From Pseudomonadota bacterium (GTDB lineage: Bacteria > Pseudomonadota > Alphaproteobacteria > Rhizobiales > Rhizobiaceae), in assembly GCA_023390055.1 (NCBI GenBank), contig JAEWDP010000101.1:1-64000 (forward strand): a DNA stretch of 64,000 nt, read 5' to 3'. Position 1 is the first letter of the stretch. Each line of letters begins with the position of its first letter. Of this stretch, positions 42,007 through 51,346 are shown one piece after another. Made by a program: the position numbers and the translations under genes. The notes beneath the pieces were generated by a model. It was not told the DNA's origin, ran no database searches, and worked only from the letters and a program-made list of their open reading frames with translations.

Positions 42007-43461
42007 ATGTCTTCTAATGTGAAAACAACCGATCAGATACAATCCTTGATCCTCTCTGAAACAGACCAGCCAGATAGAACTGCCGTCAAAGCAGATATTC
42101 CAGCCTTGCCGGACATTCTCCGGTTCTTGCCGGAAGCGGTCTACCTGACGGATGCGAGCGGGCGGATTTCCTACTTCAATGATGCCGCAGCAAAACTGTG
42201 GGGCCAATCTCCACAGCTTGGCCGAACCAGGTTTTGTGGAGCATGGAAACTGTTCACGGTCGATGGCCGACCGCTGCCCCAGACGCAATGCCCGTTGGCA
42301 ATCGCGCTGAAGGAGCGTCGTCTCAACCGGGGACGGGAGGTTATTGTCGAAAGACCGGATGGAAGCCGGGCCACTATATTGACGTTTCCAACGCCATTGT
42401 TCGATGACGACGGAAATTTGACTGGGGCGGTCAACATCCTGATTGATGTCACGCATCGTTCCGCCCTGTTTGAAGAGGCGCAACGTTTTACCGCAATCGT
42501 CGATTCATCGGATGACGCAATCCTGACAAAGGATCTGAATGGCACAATCATGAGCTGGAACCAGGGGGCGGAGCGGCTCTTCGGGTACCGCGCCGATGAA
42601 ATCATCGGAAAGCCGGTCACCACTCTCATGCCGTCAGATCGGCATGACGAGGAGCCGAACATCCTTTTGCGAATTCGGACCGGCGAGAAGATTGATCATT
42701 ATGAGACGGTCCGTCGTCACAAGGACGGTTCACTGATCGAGATTTCACTCACCGTGTCCCCGATCCACAATCGTGAGGGGAAAATCATCGGGGCATCAAA
42801 GATTGCCCGCGACATTACCGAGCGGCGGCGTGCGGAAGAACAGCAGCAACTGCTCATCAGGGAGATGAACCATCGGATCAAGAACCTGTTCACGCTTGCT
42901 GCAAGCGTCGTCTCGCTCAGCGCACGATCAGCCGGATCCGTCAAGGAACTCACATCGGCGGTCCTGGCGCGCCTGAATGCTCTGGCGGTTGCAACCGACC
43001 TGACTATCCCGGACAGATCAACCCCTCAAGGAGCACAGAATGCTTCGTCACTGCACGAACTGATCAGACTGGTGACCGCCCCATATGGGGCTAGCGAGAT
43101 GGAAAATGATGCCCCCAGGATCAGTATTTCCGGGCCTGACATTTCACTTGTCGGCTCCTCCGTGACCAGTTTCGCCCTGCTGCTGCACGAATTTGCGACC
43201 AATGCCACCAAATACGGAGCACTTTCATCGCCACAGGGCACCGTCGAAATCCAGTGCGACACGACGCGTGATCTCTTTACGCTTTCATGGATTGAAAGAG
43301 GTGGTCCTGTCGTCGAACATAGCGGCGAACACGAAGGATTCGGATCCGTGCTTGGCCGGGCAACAGTGAGCGGGCAGCTCGGCGGTGAAATCCATCGACA
43401 ATGGAGACCTGAGGGCCTGGTCATCAATCTCAATGTAGACCTGCGCCGAGTGCAGGGATAA
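42007..43461 (+). CDS. PAS-domain HWE-family sensor histidine kinase
   Basis: The 484-residue protein has two PAS domains. The first is at about residues 35-155 (LRFLPEAVYLTDASGRISYF) and the second at about 160-280 (IVDSSDDAILTKDLNGTIMSW, then IARDITERRRAEEQ). The kinase core follows, with phosphoacceptor MNHRIKNLFTLAASVVSL (about 290) and ATP-binding HEFATNATKYGAL, then the diagnostic WIE triad (LSWIERGG). HWE kinases are common in Rhizobiales and feed general stress or light/redox responses, typically through PhyR. No transmembrane segment is seen, so it is a cytoplasmic sensor. No response regulator is adjacent. Confidence 0.9.
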   Translation: MSSNVKTTDQIQSLILSETDQPDRTAVKADIPALPDILRFLPEAVYLTDASGRISYFNDAAAKLWGQSPQLGRTRFCGAWKLFTVDGRPLPQTQCPLAIALKERRLNRGREVIVERPDGSRATILTFPTPLFDDDGNLTGAVNILIDVTHRSALFEEAQRFTAIVDSSDDAILTKDLNGTIMSWNQGAERLFGYRADEIIGKPVTTLMPSDRHDEEPNILLRIRTGEKIDHYETVRRHKDGSLIEISLTVSPIHNREGKIIGASKIARDITERRRAEEQQQLLIREMNHRIKNLFTLAASVVSLSARSAGSVKELTSAVLARLNALAVATDLTIPDRSTPQGAQNASSLHELIRLVTAPYGASEMENDAPRISISGPDISLVGSSVTSFALLLHEFATNATKYGALSSPQGTVEIQCDTTRDLFTLSWIERGGPVVEHSGEHEGFGSVLGRATVSGQLGGEIHRQWRPEGLVINLNVDLRRVQG

Positions 43462-43513
43462 CCGGGCGCATCGGCCCGATCATCCTCTTGCGCTCAATAT
43501 GTGACGCAATCAC

Positions 43514-43690
43514 TCAAGACGCGCCGGACCAGGCGAGAAGGACAGCAAGGAAGACAAATCCCACGAGACCTGCAACAAAGATTATCCGGCGCAAGCGCGT
43601 GCGCAGGATGATCTCGCCGCCGCGCGCCTGGTCAGCCAAAATTTGCTTCTGGTTCTCGCCCTTGTTGCTGGTCGAGATTTTCTTCATCAT
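43514..43690 (-). CDS. Small single-span membrane protein
   Basis: From the ATG at 43690, a 58-residue peptide MMKKISTSNKGENQKQILAD has a polar N-terminus and one hydrophobic helix RRIIFVAGLVGFVFLAVLLA. Small proteins of this design are widespread in rhizobia and of unknown function. It precedes the proline-rich gene's end on the same strand. Confidence 0.5.
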   Translation of the reverse strand: MMKKISTSNKGENQKQILADQARGGEIILRTRLRRIIFVAGLVGFVFLAVLLAWSGAS

Positions 43691-43721
43691 GCTTTCCTCG
43701 GCCCGCTGCAATACCAAGCAG

Positions 43722-43913
43722 TCACCTGGGTGTGACATATTTTTTCGGCTGGTCGTTTTCATCCGGATTGGGATCCGGCACCTCGTCCGGCAGCCGTTTC
43801 GGGTCAGGTTCCTTTACCGGAGTAACGGGAACTGTCGGCGGAGGGACACCGGGAACTGGTCCCGGGTCCGGGTTCGGTTCTACCGGTGAGATGGGCATTG
43901 CCTTGCCTTTCAT
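43722..43913 (-). CDS. Small proline-rich protein
   Basis: The frame encodes MPISPVEPNPDPGPVPGVPP and a Pro/Asp/Glu-rich continuation ending DENDQPKKYVTPR. The ATG at 43898 is equally possible. Low complexity makes the call uncertain, but such Pro-rich short proteins occur in rhizobia near envelope genes. No function is known. Confidence 0.4.
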   Translation of the reverse strand: MKGKAMPISPVEPNPDPGPVPGVPPPTVPVTPVKEPDPKRLPDEVPDPNPDENDQPKKYVTPR

Positions 43914-44000
43914 TCAATGTGAAATCAGCCCGCCAAACATGCCGACCAGCCAGGAAATCGCAGTCTGAAAGGCTTGTTGCGGCGCTGATAACATGGTCGG

Positions 44001-44429
44001 TCAGTGCGCGTGCGGGCCGCCCGGCTCGGAGATCTTTTTCAGTCCTGCGCCAGCTGCCTGCTTTTCAGCCAGGGCCGCATCTCCGATCGAGACCACTCCC
44101 ATGAGCTCCTTGCTGCGATTGACGACGGGAAGCCGACGGACCTTGATCTTGCCCATGTTGCGGGTGATTTCCGAAATGTCTTCATCTTCGAAACAGTATT
44201 TGACATCACGCGTCATCACTTCGCGAACCTTCGCATCACTGCTCATTTTGTCGGCGACAGCCCGAACCACGATGTCTCGGTCGGTAATGGTTCCAATCAG
44301 TTGATCGCCTTCGCCGACAGGCATGAAGCCAATTTCCTTAGCCGCCATGATCTGCGCGATCTCGGAAATCGTCTGCTGTGGGTTGGCAATCTCGACATCG
44401 CGAGACATGATATCGGAGATCTTCATCAT
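44001..44429 (-). CDS. CBS-domain protein
   Basis: The 142-residue protein consists of two CBS domains: KISDIMSRDVEIANPQQTIS to LIGTITDRDIVVRAV, and VREVMTRDVKYCFEDEDISE to LMGVVSIGDAAL. CBS pairs bind adenosyl nucleotides and often control transport or enzyme activity; alone they may be energy sensors. GGAGAAG precedes the ATG at 44429. It ends in a short histidine-containing tail. Confidence 0.85.
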   Translation of the reverse strand: MMKISDIMSRDVEIANPQQTISEIAQIMAAKEIGFMPVGEGDQLIGTITDRDIVVRAVADKMSSDAKVREVMTRDVKYCFEDEDISEITRNMGKIKVRRLPVVNRSKELMGVVSIGDAALAEKQAAGAGLKKISEPGGPHAH

Positions 44430-44535
44430 TCTTCTCCTTGCATTGTGACGCTTGCGTTGCGGCAAAGCGCCTTCTGGTAGAGGTAGCAATTTTCAAACAT
44501 CTCCCACCTCCTCATGTTCCAGAACAAAGGCTTTC

Positions 44536-45000
44536 CTATTCAACGACGAATGTGCCGATAAGCGTATCTTCCTCCAGGACATGCTTACGGGCGATATCCC
44601 ACATTGTTTTCACACCCGCCTTGCCAGCGATGGCAATACTGGCGACATCAAGTGCCGCAACACGGAAGTGGTAATGATGGATACCGTGGCCCTTTGGAGG
44701 CTGTGGCCCGTCATAGCGGGCATTGCCAAAATCATTCTGGCTGAACCGCGTTGCGGCCCCTCGAACGGTGTCGGCACCTGACTTCAGTTCGCTACAACTT
44801 GCCGGGATATTGAACACACCGCAATGTTGGAAGGTCCCGTTGGGCGCATCGGGATCTTCGACAATCAGTACAAAACTCCTGGTATTGTCGGGCGCCCCGC
44901 TCCATTTCAGCGGTGGCATCACGTTTTCTCCCAAGCGGGTGTATTTTTCGGGAATGGGGTCGCCATCAGCAAATGCTGGGCTAATGATCGTGAGCGCCAT
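44536..45000 (-). CDS. YbhB/YbcL-type PEBP-like protein
   Basis: The 154-residue protein starts at ATG 45000 (MALTIISPAFADGDPIPEKY). It has the phosphatidylethanolamine-binding motif SFVLIVEDPDAPNG and GIHHYHFRVAAL, as in the bacterial Raf-kinase-inhibitor-like family. The biological role in bacteria is unclear. GGAGGAAT lies upstream. The open frame extends to 45090 without family similarity. Confidence 0.85.
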   Translation of the reverse strand: MALTIISPAFADGDPIPEKYTRLGENVMPPLKWSGAPDNTRSFVLIVEDPDAPNGTFQHCGVFNIPASCSELKSGADTVRGAATRFSQNDFGNARYDGPQPPKGHGIHHYHFRVAALDVASIAIAGKAGVKTMWDIARKHVLEEDTLIGTFVVE

Positions 45001-45175
45001 TATTCCTCCTTGTCCAGTCTGTGTTCTTCTTGTGAAGGGCAATTGAGGCGTAGCCCGCCTCAAACAACTCCCATACGCTATCAAGGCCACACTCCCATCT
45101 TGGTTCCATGAACCGTGCCAGTTTCTGAAATCAGGATTGAAAGGGCCCTGCCCTTAGCCAGATGCCGCAGCCAAT

Positions 45176-46960
45176 TCAGTCCTTCCCCGGCAAGACGCTG
45201 CTCAGGAGCTGACGGGCGGTGCCCTTGATCACACCCGCCCGTTCCGGTTCACCTTTCCACAGTGACTGCGTCAGAAGCTTCATCTGTTTCAAGTCGATGT
45301 GGGGTGGCAGCGGAGGAACTTCAGGATCCGTCTTCACCTCAAGGACGACGGGGTGGTCGGCGCCAAGGGCCTCCCGCCAGGCCCCACCAAGGTCGCGGGG
45401 ATCATCGACGAAGATGCCGCCAAGACCGATCAATTCTGCAAACTTGTGATAAGGCACGTCTGGGATTTGCTGGGAGGCCTCAAACTTCGGATCTCCCTGC
45501 ATTGCACGTTGTTCCCAAGTCACCTGGTTCAGGTCTTCATTGTTGAAGACACAGATCACGAAACAGGGATTGGTCCAGTTCTTGCAGTATTTTGCGGCCG
45601 TGATGAGTTCTGCCATGTTGTTCATTTGCATGGCACCGTCTCCGACCAGGGCGATCACAGGGCGGTCAGGATGCGCAAATTTCGCGGCGATCGCGTAAGG
45701 GACAGCAGCTCCCATGGACGCAAGACCACCGGAAAGCGATGCCATCATGCCTTCGCGCATCTTCAGGTCACGCGCAAACCAGTTGGCGCAGGAACCGGAA
45801 TCACTGGTGATGATCGCATTGTCGGGCAGGCATTGCGACAGTTCCCAGGCAACCAGTTGCGGGTTGACCGGATTTGCTTCCACATGCGCCCGCTCTTCAA
45901 GCGTCTCCCACCATTGCTGAACATTTTCTTCCACCTTGCTGCGCCAATCCGGTTCTTTCTGCTGCAGCCGCGGAAGAAGCGCCCTCAACGTCTCAGCGGC
46001 ATCTCCGACGAGGTTGATGTCCATCGGGTAGCGCAGCGACAGCATCGCCGGCTTGAGGTCGATCTGGACGGCTGCTGCCTGTCCCTCTTCGGGAAGAAAT
46101 TCCGAATAGGGAAATCCAGAGCCGATCATGAGCAATGTATCGCATTCATGCATCAGATCCGAAGATGGCTCGGTACCGAGCAGACCGATCGAACCCGTCA
46201 CCCAAGGAAGGTCATCCGACAGGACAGCCTTTCCCAGAAGCGCCTTTGCTACACCCGCCTGCAGCCGGTCCGCAACGGCCATGACTTCGTTTGACGCCCC
46301 TAGCGCGCCCGCACCGACCAGCACGGCAACCCGCTCGCCCCTGTTGAGGACGTCTGCTGCCCTGTCAAGATCACCAGCATGGGGAACGGTCTTTGGCGCG
46401 CAATACCCGACACCGGAATGTACCGTGCCATGTTGGCGCTCAGGCTCTTCGTATGGCAGGTCCTGCAAATCGTTCGGCAAGATGAGCGCTGTGACCGTCC
46501 GGTTTGCAAGGGCTATGCGAATGGCACGGTCAACCAGATGTCGCACCTGGGCTGCGGTCGATGCCTGGTGCACGAAGTCACCAGCCACATCCTTCAGCAA
46601 TGAGGCAAGGTCGACTTCCTGCTGATAATGACCGCCGATTGCCGCGCGCGCCTGTTGCCCAACGATCGCCAGGACCGGCTGATGATCAAGCTTTGCATCA
46701 TACAGTCCCGTGACAAGATGCGTTGCCCCTGGGCCCGACGTTGCAATGCACACGCCCAGCTCACCTGAAAATTTTGCATGGGCCGTCGCCATGAATGCAG
46801 CCATTTCTTCGTGCCGCACCTGAACAAAATCAATGGCGCCATCTGCCCGGTTGAGAGCGCCGAAAACACCATTAATGCCATCTCCGGGATAGCCAAAGAG
46901 GCGCCGAACGCCCCAGGCGTGGAGGCGCGATACAATAAAATCGCCGACTGTCTGAGACAT
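45176..46960 (-). CDS. ThDP-dependent enzyme, pyruvate oxidase (PoxB)-like
   Basis: The 594-residue protein has the three-domain ThDP layout. VRHEEMAAFMATAHAKF carries the activating Glu near residue 50 in the Pyr domain, PVLAIVGQQARAAIGGHYQQ follows, the middle FAD-type domain is next, and the PP domain has VIALVGDGAMQMNNMAELIT (GDG) with FNNEDLNQVTWE. E. coli PoxB and acetolactate synthases share this fold. Length and the ending suggest a quinone-linked pyruvate oxidase or an uncharacterised relative. It stands alone. Confidence 0.85.
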   Translation of the reverse strand: MSQTVGDFIVSRLHAWGVRRLFGYPGDGINGVFGALNRADGAIDFVQVRHEEMAAFMATAHAKFSGELGVCIATSGPGATHLVTGLYDAKLDHQPVLAIVGQQARAAIGGHYQQEVDLASLLKDVAGDFVHQASTAAQVRHLVDRAIRIALANRTVTALILPNDLQDLPYEEPERQHGTVHSGVGYCAPKTVPHAGDLDRAADVLNRGERVAVLVGAGALGASNEVMAVADRLQAGVAKALLGKAVLSDDLPWVTGSIGLLGTEPSSDLMHECDTLLMIGSGFPYSEFLPEEGQAAAVQIDLKPAMLSLRYPMDINLVGDAAETLRALLPRLQQKEPDWRSKVEENVQQWWETLEERAHVEANPVNPQLVAWELSQCLPDNAIITSDSGSCANWFARDLKMREGMMASLSGGLASMGAAVPYAIAAKFAHPDRPVIALVGDGAMQMNNMAELITAAKYCKNWTNPCFVICVFNNEDLNQVTWEQRAMQGDPKFEASQQIPDVPYHKFAELIGLGGIFVDDPRDLGGAWREALGADHPVVLEVKTDPEVPPLPPHIDLKQMKLLTQSLWKGEPERAGVIKGTARQLLSSVLPGKD

Positions 46961-47237
46961 GAAACACCCATCATGATTGGCCGCTTACAAGGCAAACCAG
47001 TCGCATGTTCGATTTGTTCCCGACCTCGCCTGTAACGGACAATCGAGCGCCCGGATACGAGACGCATTTTGAGGGAGAAATCCATCAGGGCGAGTTGCGG
47101 AATCTTTCTAGATTCTCTTGATGATGGCCAGTGCGAAAGACATAGATTGAGCCAGATCGCCGGGGAAATGCCAGGCACTATTCGGGGCAGAAGCAACCAT
47201 AATGGCTCTATTGTCTTGCCGCACTCCCACCGGTTTC
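46961..47237. other. Promoter region of the PoxB-like gene
   Basis: About 280 bp upstream of the PoxB-like gene. No frame with coding character or repeat was recognised. Confidence 0.35.
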
Positions 47238-47444
47238 CTACTCACTTTCCATCGCCAGTTCTGTTGCAAGATATCCGATGGCGAACGGTGCAGCGAACCC
47301 ATAGATCACGAGAGCATATTCCAGGGGGCTGGAAGGTGAACCCAATGCTTGCGGATTGAAGATGAGCAGGACGGTCGCACTTGCACCGCCGAGGAAAAAG
47401 CCGAGCCCCATACGTGTTATCATGTATGCAATCAGTGGTGGCAT
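47238..47444 (-). CDS. Small membrane protein
   Basis: The 68-residue protein MPPLIAYMITRMGLGFFLGG has two hydrophobic segments, ITRMGLGFFLGGASATVLLI and YALVIYGFAAPFAIGYLAT. It is of a type common in Rhizobiales genomes with no known role. The start at 47444 is chosen because GGAGG lies close upstream; an earlier ATG at 47486 is less likely. Confidence 0.55.
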   Translation of the reverse strand: MPPLIAYMITRMGLGFFLGGASATVLLIFNPQALGSPSSPLEYALVIYGFAAPFAIGYLATELAMESE

Positions 47445-47792
47445 GTCACATCCTCCGTGCTGTTGGCATTGTCCCAACATTCCCACCGGCGGAAAGTTTC
47501 ATCACCTCATCGATCATTTAAAATCTGGCAACAGGTTCGCCAGCGCTTGGCAGCGTGCGGATCCTACGGAGATGATCATGCTGTCGGTATGATTTTGGGC
47601 TTTATCCGGGCCTGATCAACTGCCCTGCATGGGATGCCGACCAGGTCGGCGAATAATTGTCGGTCGTGGATTCTTGGTCTGCGAGCTTTGAGACCGTCCT
47701 AAAAGGACGCCCGCTGCAGCAGGCTTTTCAAACTGTGATCAGCGACTGGGAGGAGGTTTGCAACCTGATCCCTGCCATGATGGATCACGGTC
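47445..47792. other. Region without a supportable gene
   Basis: About 350 bp after the end of the SnoaL-like gene. No repeat or RNA was seen; the frame 47793-47824 may be the displaced C-terminus of the SnoaL-like protein. Confidence 0.3.
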
Positions 47793-47824
47793 TCAAGAGC
47801 TTCCCAAGGTCTGTTGATGGGCGA

Positions 47825-48130
47825 TCATGAGCCATTGTTCTCCTTGCGTATATAGGTCGAACCACAATAGGCGCGATAGCGCTGGACGTCAGTTCGGCGT
47901 GCTTGCGCCAGATATGCGAGAAAGATGACATCGCCTGCCTCGACAGCGGCGCAGTCGTTCATTTCGACCTCTGTCCAGCGAGGGATCCCCTGCAGGTTTT
48001 CCAGGACGGATATACGGTCCAAAATTCCCATCCCCGGAAAAATCATCCGCGCATCGTCGTGTAGATATCTTTTGAAGATACTCTCGTCATCGACCCAGAA
48101 ACTGCGTTCAATTACCCAGATGGGTTCCAT
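47825..48130 (-). CDS. SnoaL/DUF4440-like protein
   Basis: The 101-residue protein has the NTF2-like pattern: MEPIWVIERSFWVDDESIFK, then FPGMGILDRISVLENLQGIP and RYRAYCGSTYIRKENN. Such small proteins bind ligands or are minor enzymes. The expected C-terminal strand (WLMIAHQQTLGSS) lies in the next frame and would end at 47793. A one-base frameshift near 47830 is therefore likely, but the protein may still fold without the last strand. Confidence 0.6.
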   Translation of the reverse strand: MEPIWVIERSFWVDDESIFKRYLHDDARMIFPGMGILDRISVLENLQGIPRWTEVEMNDCAAVEAGDVIFLAYLAQARRTDVQRYRAYCGSTYIRKENNGS

Positions 48131-48407
48131 ATCTCACCACTCCCTTCACCCAGCATAGGGCCACGATGGGAGGTTCTACAATGGTCAGCCCTGGAGAACG
48201 GAACACCCTCGATCGTCGAATGTTCCGTTTCATCCGACACGCCGACGGTTATCGTCCCTCAAAAAACGTGAACCGCGAAGGTTTCAGTCAAGACAGCGTC
48301 AACAATTCATCAGCGTGCGTATTTCCATCCGTGAGACTTGCTCGATGGAAACCGCACAATTCGATCACGCGTCAACTGCGTCTGCAAGTTTCATCCAAGC
48401 CAAATGC
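48131..48407. other. Intergenic region with 9-bp inverted repeat
   Basis: AACGGAACA (48197-48205) and TGTTCCGTT (48221-48229) are exact complements around a 15-base spacer that itself contains TCGATCGTCGA. It lies between the SnoaL-like gene start and the ilvD stop. It could be an operator for the SnoaL-like gene or a structure beyond ilvD. No gene is apparent here. Confidence 0.4.
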
Positions 48408-50081
48408 TTATCCGGTGACGGCACCCTCGTTTGCCGGACGGGCAAGTGCAGAAAACTTGGACAAGACACCGCGCTTGTAGCGAGGCTCCGGCTGCTGCCA
48501 TGCCAGGCGCCGTCGCGCAATCTCGTCATCGTCCACTTCCAGCTGCAGAAGCAATCTGTGGGCATCGATCGTGATTGTGTCTCCTTCTTCCACCAGCGCG
48601 ATGGTCCCCCCGACATATGCCTCAGGTGCGACATGTCCGACGACCATGCCCCATGTGCCACCGGAAAAGCGCCCATCAGTAATCAGACCGACGCTTTCAC
48701 CAAGTCCACGCCCGACCAGAGCAGATGTTGGAGCAAGCATTTCAGGCATGCCCGGACCGCCTTTGGGTCCGAGATAACGCAACACGACCACATCACCCGC
48801 GTTGATCTTGTTGGCAAGGATCGCATCCATCGCGGACTGCTCATCATCGAACACCCGCGCTGGACCGGAAATCACCGGTTGCTTGAGACCACTGATCTTG
48901 GCAACGGCACCACTTTCAGCGAGGTTTCCCTTCAGGATGGCCAGATGGCCCTCACGATAGATTGCCTTGTCGAGCGGCATGATGACGTCCTGATCGCTGC
49001 GCGGCGTTGCCGGCACCTCAGCCAGTTCCTCGGCGAGTGTGCGGCCGGTAATCGTCAGGCAGTCGCCGTGGATCAAGCCTGCCTCGAGCAGGATCTTCAA
49101 CACCTGCGGAATGCCACCCGCCTCATGCAAGTGTACCGCCATATATCTGCCGGAGGGTTTCAGGTCGCATAAGACCGGCACCTTGCGCCGAACACGCTCG
49201 AAGTCGTCCAGCGTCCAGTCTATCTCGGCGGCATGGGCAATGGCCAGATAGTGAAGGACCGCATTGGTGGATCCACCAATGGCCATGATCAGAGCGACGG
49301 CATTTTCGATACTTTCGCGCGTGACAATATCGCGAGGCACGATGTTCTTCTTCACGGCGTCGACCAGTACCCGACCTGACTCAGCGGCACTTTCGAGCTT
49401 CTCACGATCTGGGCTCGCCATGGTCGAAGAATAAAGGAGTGACATGCCGAGTGCCTCGAAGGACGAACTCATGGTATTTGCCGTATACATGCCGCCGCAC
49501 GACCCTGTTGTTGGGCACGCATTCTGCTCGATCCCGTCAAAATCCTCCTGGCTCATCGTGCCAGCCATAAACGCACCGACGGCCTCGAAGGCTGAGACGA
49601 TGGACAGATCCTCACCTTTCCACCGGCCTGGCTTGATGGTGCCACCATAGACATAGATGGCTGGAGCGTTCGCACGCAAAATTCCGATCATGCCGCCAGG
49701 CATGTTCTTGTCGCAGCCACCAAGAACAAGCACACCGTCCATCCACTGTCCCTGTACCGAAACTTCGACGCAGTCGGCGATCACTTCGCGCGAAACGAGC
49801 GAGTATTTCATGCCTTCCGTGCCCATGGACATGCCATCGGAGATTGTCGGCGTACCAAACGTCTGCGGATTGGCACCCGCTTCCTTAATTGCTGCCACGG
49901 CCGCATCGGCCAGTGGCTGAAGCCCGGCATTGCAAGGAGTGATCGTCGAATGGCCGTTGGCAATGCCAATCATCGGCTTGTCAAAATCGGCTTTCTCATA
50001 ACCGAGCGCATAATACATCGCCCGGTTCGGAGAACGGGCCACGCCCTGGGTAATGTGCTTTGATCGTTCATTGTGGGGCAT
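48408..50081 (-). CDS. ilvD: Dihydroxy-acid dehydratase
   Basis: IlvD converts 2,3-dihydroxy-acids to 2-keto-acids in isoleucine, valine and leucine synthesis and carries an Fe-S cluster. VLVLGGCDKNMPGGMIGI and CPTTGSCGGMYTANTM carry cluster cysteines. RYLGPKGGPGMPEMLAPTS and LITDGRFSGGTWGMVVGHVA are the conserved C-terminal motifs. The start is the ATG at 50081 (MPHNERSKH), giving 557 residues; the longer frame to 50225 is not conserved in character. It is single and divergent from the pRiA4b-type gene. Confidence 0.95.
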   Translation of the reverse strand: MPHNERSKHITQGVARSPNRAMYYALGYEKADFDKPMIGIANGHSTITPCNAGLQPLADAAVAAIKEAGANPQTFGTPTISDGMSMGTEGMKYSLVSREVIADCVEVSVQGQWMDGVLVLGGCDKNMPGGMIGILRANAPAIYVYGGTIKPGRWKGEDLSIVSAFEAVGAFMAGTMSQEDFDGIEQNACPTTGSCGGMYTANTMSSSFEALGMSLLYSSTMASPDREKLESAAESGRVLVDAVKKNIVPRDIVTRESIENAVALIMAIGGSTNAVLHYLAIAHAAEIDWTLDDFERVRRKVPVLCDLKPSGRYMAVHLHEAGGIPQVLKILLEAGLIHGDCLTITGRTLAEELAEVPATPRSDQDVIMPLDKAIYREGHLAILKGNLAESGAVAKISGLKQPVISGPARVFDDEQSAMDAILANKINAGDVVVLRYLGPKGGPGMPEMLAPTSALVGRGLGESVGLITDGRFSGGTWGMVVGHVAPEAYVGGTIALVEEGDTITIDAHRLLLQLEVDDDEIARRRLAWQQPEPRYKRGVLSKFSALARPANEGAVTG

Positions 50082-50519
50082 CGGACAAACACTCACATGC
50101 AGGTAACTACAGTTCTGTATTTCACAGGAACACAAATACCACACAAAGCCAAGCAACGGCGCAGGGCCGGTTGCATTTGCTTGCGCCATCGCAAACATCT
50201 GCCTGCAGTTCCGCAATTGTCGCAACTTAATGCCTGACGATTGGTTCCGCTGTCGCGATGATTTTCAAGGGTCGCGACCTCGGGTGGTATAGATGACTTC
50301 AATCAACTTGCAGACGACTGAACCTTGCACCTCAAGACATCGGATGTTCAAAGGCGTCTCCTTTGCAGGGTCAAAGGCCGGCGCCTTTCGCAGGCAGCCA
50401 CATCGCGACCATAAAATCCGCGGGTTTTGCGGCAGCTTTCCTGGTGATTAGTCGTGAACCCTGTTGCAGGTCATGGGACAGTCAATATCCTCGACATTGC
50501 CAGACGCAAGCAGGGAGGA
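50082..50519. other. Divergent promoter region of ilvD and the pRiA4b-like gene
   Basis: About 440 bp. No small ORF with a good ribosome binding site was seen apart from AGGGAGGA for the rightward gene. Attenuator-like runs of branched-chain codons were not found. Confidence 0.35.
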
Positions 50520-51104
50520 ATGATCGTGGCCAAGACCAGTCAATCCAAAGTAAATGACAACAGGAACGTTATCACGATGAAGGTGACGTTGCGCGGCATG
50601 AGGCCGCCGGTCTGGCGTCGACTGGCCATACCGGGCACGATGACGCTTCGCGATCTGCACCAGGCCATCCAGGCCGTAATAGGCTGGGAGGATTGCCACC
50701 TCCATCTATTTGAAATTCGTGGCAAGGATTACGGTGATCGGTATAGTGTCGACGATGTCTACGACGAAAACAGCGTGACTTTGAACAGCGTGCTAAAATC
50801 ATCAAAACGCTTCACCTACGTCTATGACTTCGGCGACCACTGGGAACACACGATCATCATTGAAAAAAATGAACCGGCAGCCGCCGATCTTTCCTATCCC
50901 GTATGCATCACCGGCAAGCGTCAATGCCCACCAGAAGATTGCGGTGGTGTCTGGAGATATCAAAATCTGCTGGCCGCAGTGGCTGATCCAGACCATCCCG
51001 AACGGAAAGAACTGCTCGAGTGGCTCGACGAAGATTTCGATCCGGCGCATATCGATCTCGAAAACACCAATTCCATGCTCGCCTACTATTTCCGTCGGGA
51101 ATAG
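50520..51104 (+). CDS. Plasmid pRiA4b ORF-3-like protein
   Basis: The 194-residue protein matches the PRiA4b_ORF3 family. Its hallmarks are GMRPPVWRRLAIPGTMTLRD (about residues 26-45), HLHLFEIRG, FTYVYDFGDHWEHTIIIEK (about 100-118) and CPPEDCGGVWRYQNLL near 145. The name comes from a rhizobial plasmid, and the role is unknown. The start at 50520 has a near-perfect AGGGAGGA site. Confidence 0.85.
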   Translation: MIVAKTSQSKVNDNRNVITMKVTLRGMRPPVWRRLAIPGTMTLRDLHQAIQAVIGWEDCHLHLFEIRGKDYGDRYSVDDVYDENSVTLNSVLKSSKRFTYVYDFGDHWEHTIIIEKNEPAAADLSYPVCITGKRQCPPEDCGGVWRYQNLLAAVADPDHPERKELLEWLDEDFDPAHIDLENTNSMLAYYFRRE

Positions 51105-51346
51105 CCCTCACGCCGACACACAGGGCAATTGTACTAAAGCCTTCTCCAGTCAAGCTATAAGCTCATGGCAGGCCAGTTCCACCAACGGCTGAAGGATTGC
51201 GATTCGTTCCATCAACCATGCGCTTTTCATCTGATATTTCGAAATGTTGGATCGCGCTTCACACAGGCCTCATTCAGGGTGTTGAACCAGGCATGCTCGC
51301 CATGTTTGCTTACCTTTCAATGATGCCGGGCGCCTTTGCATCAAGC

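Noticed and set aside
43732..43968. A glycine/serine-rich rightward gene opposite the proline-rich gene
   Set aside because: It is the complement of the proline codons; the leftward strand has the better start and gives a more natural peptide, though both are low-complexity.
45299..46294. A 331-codon frame antisense to the PoxB-like gene
   Set aside because: The opposite strand encodes a clear ThDP enzyme; the antisense peptide is rich in rare residues and unlike any protein.
48408..50225. A longer IlvD start at 50225
   Set aside because: The extra 48 residues contain cysteine-rich, non-conserved sequence; ATG 50081 gives the family length.
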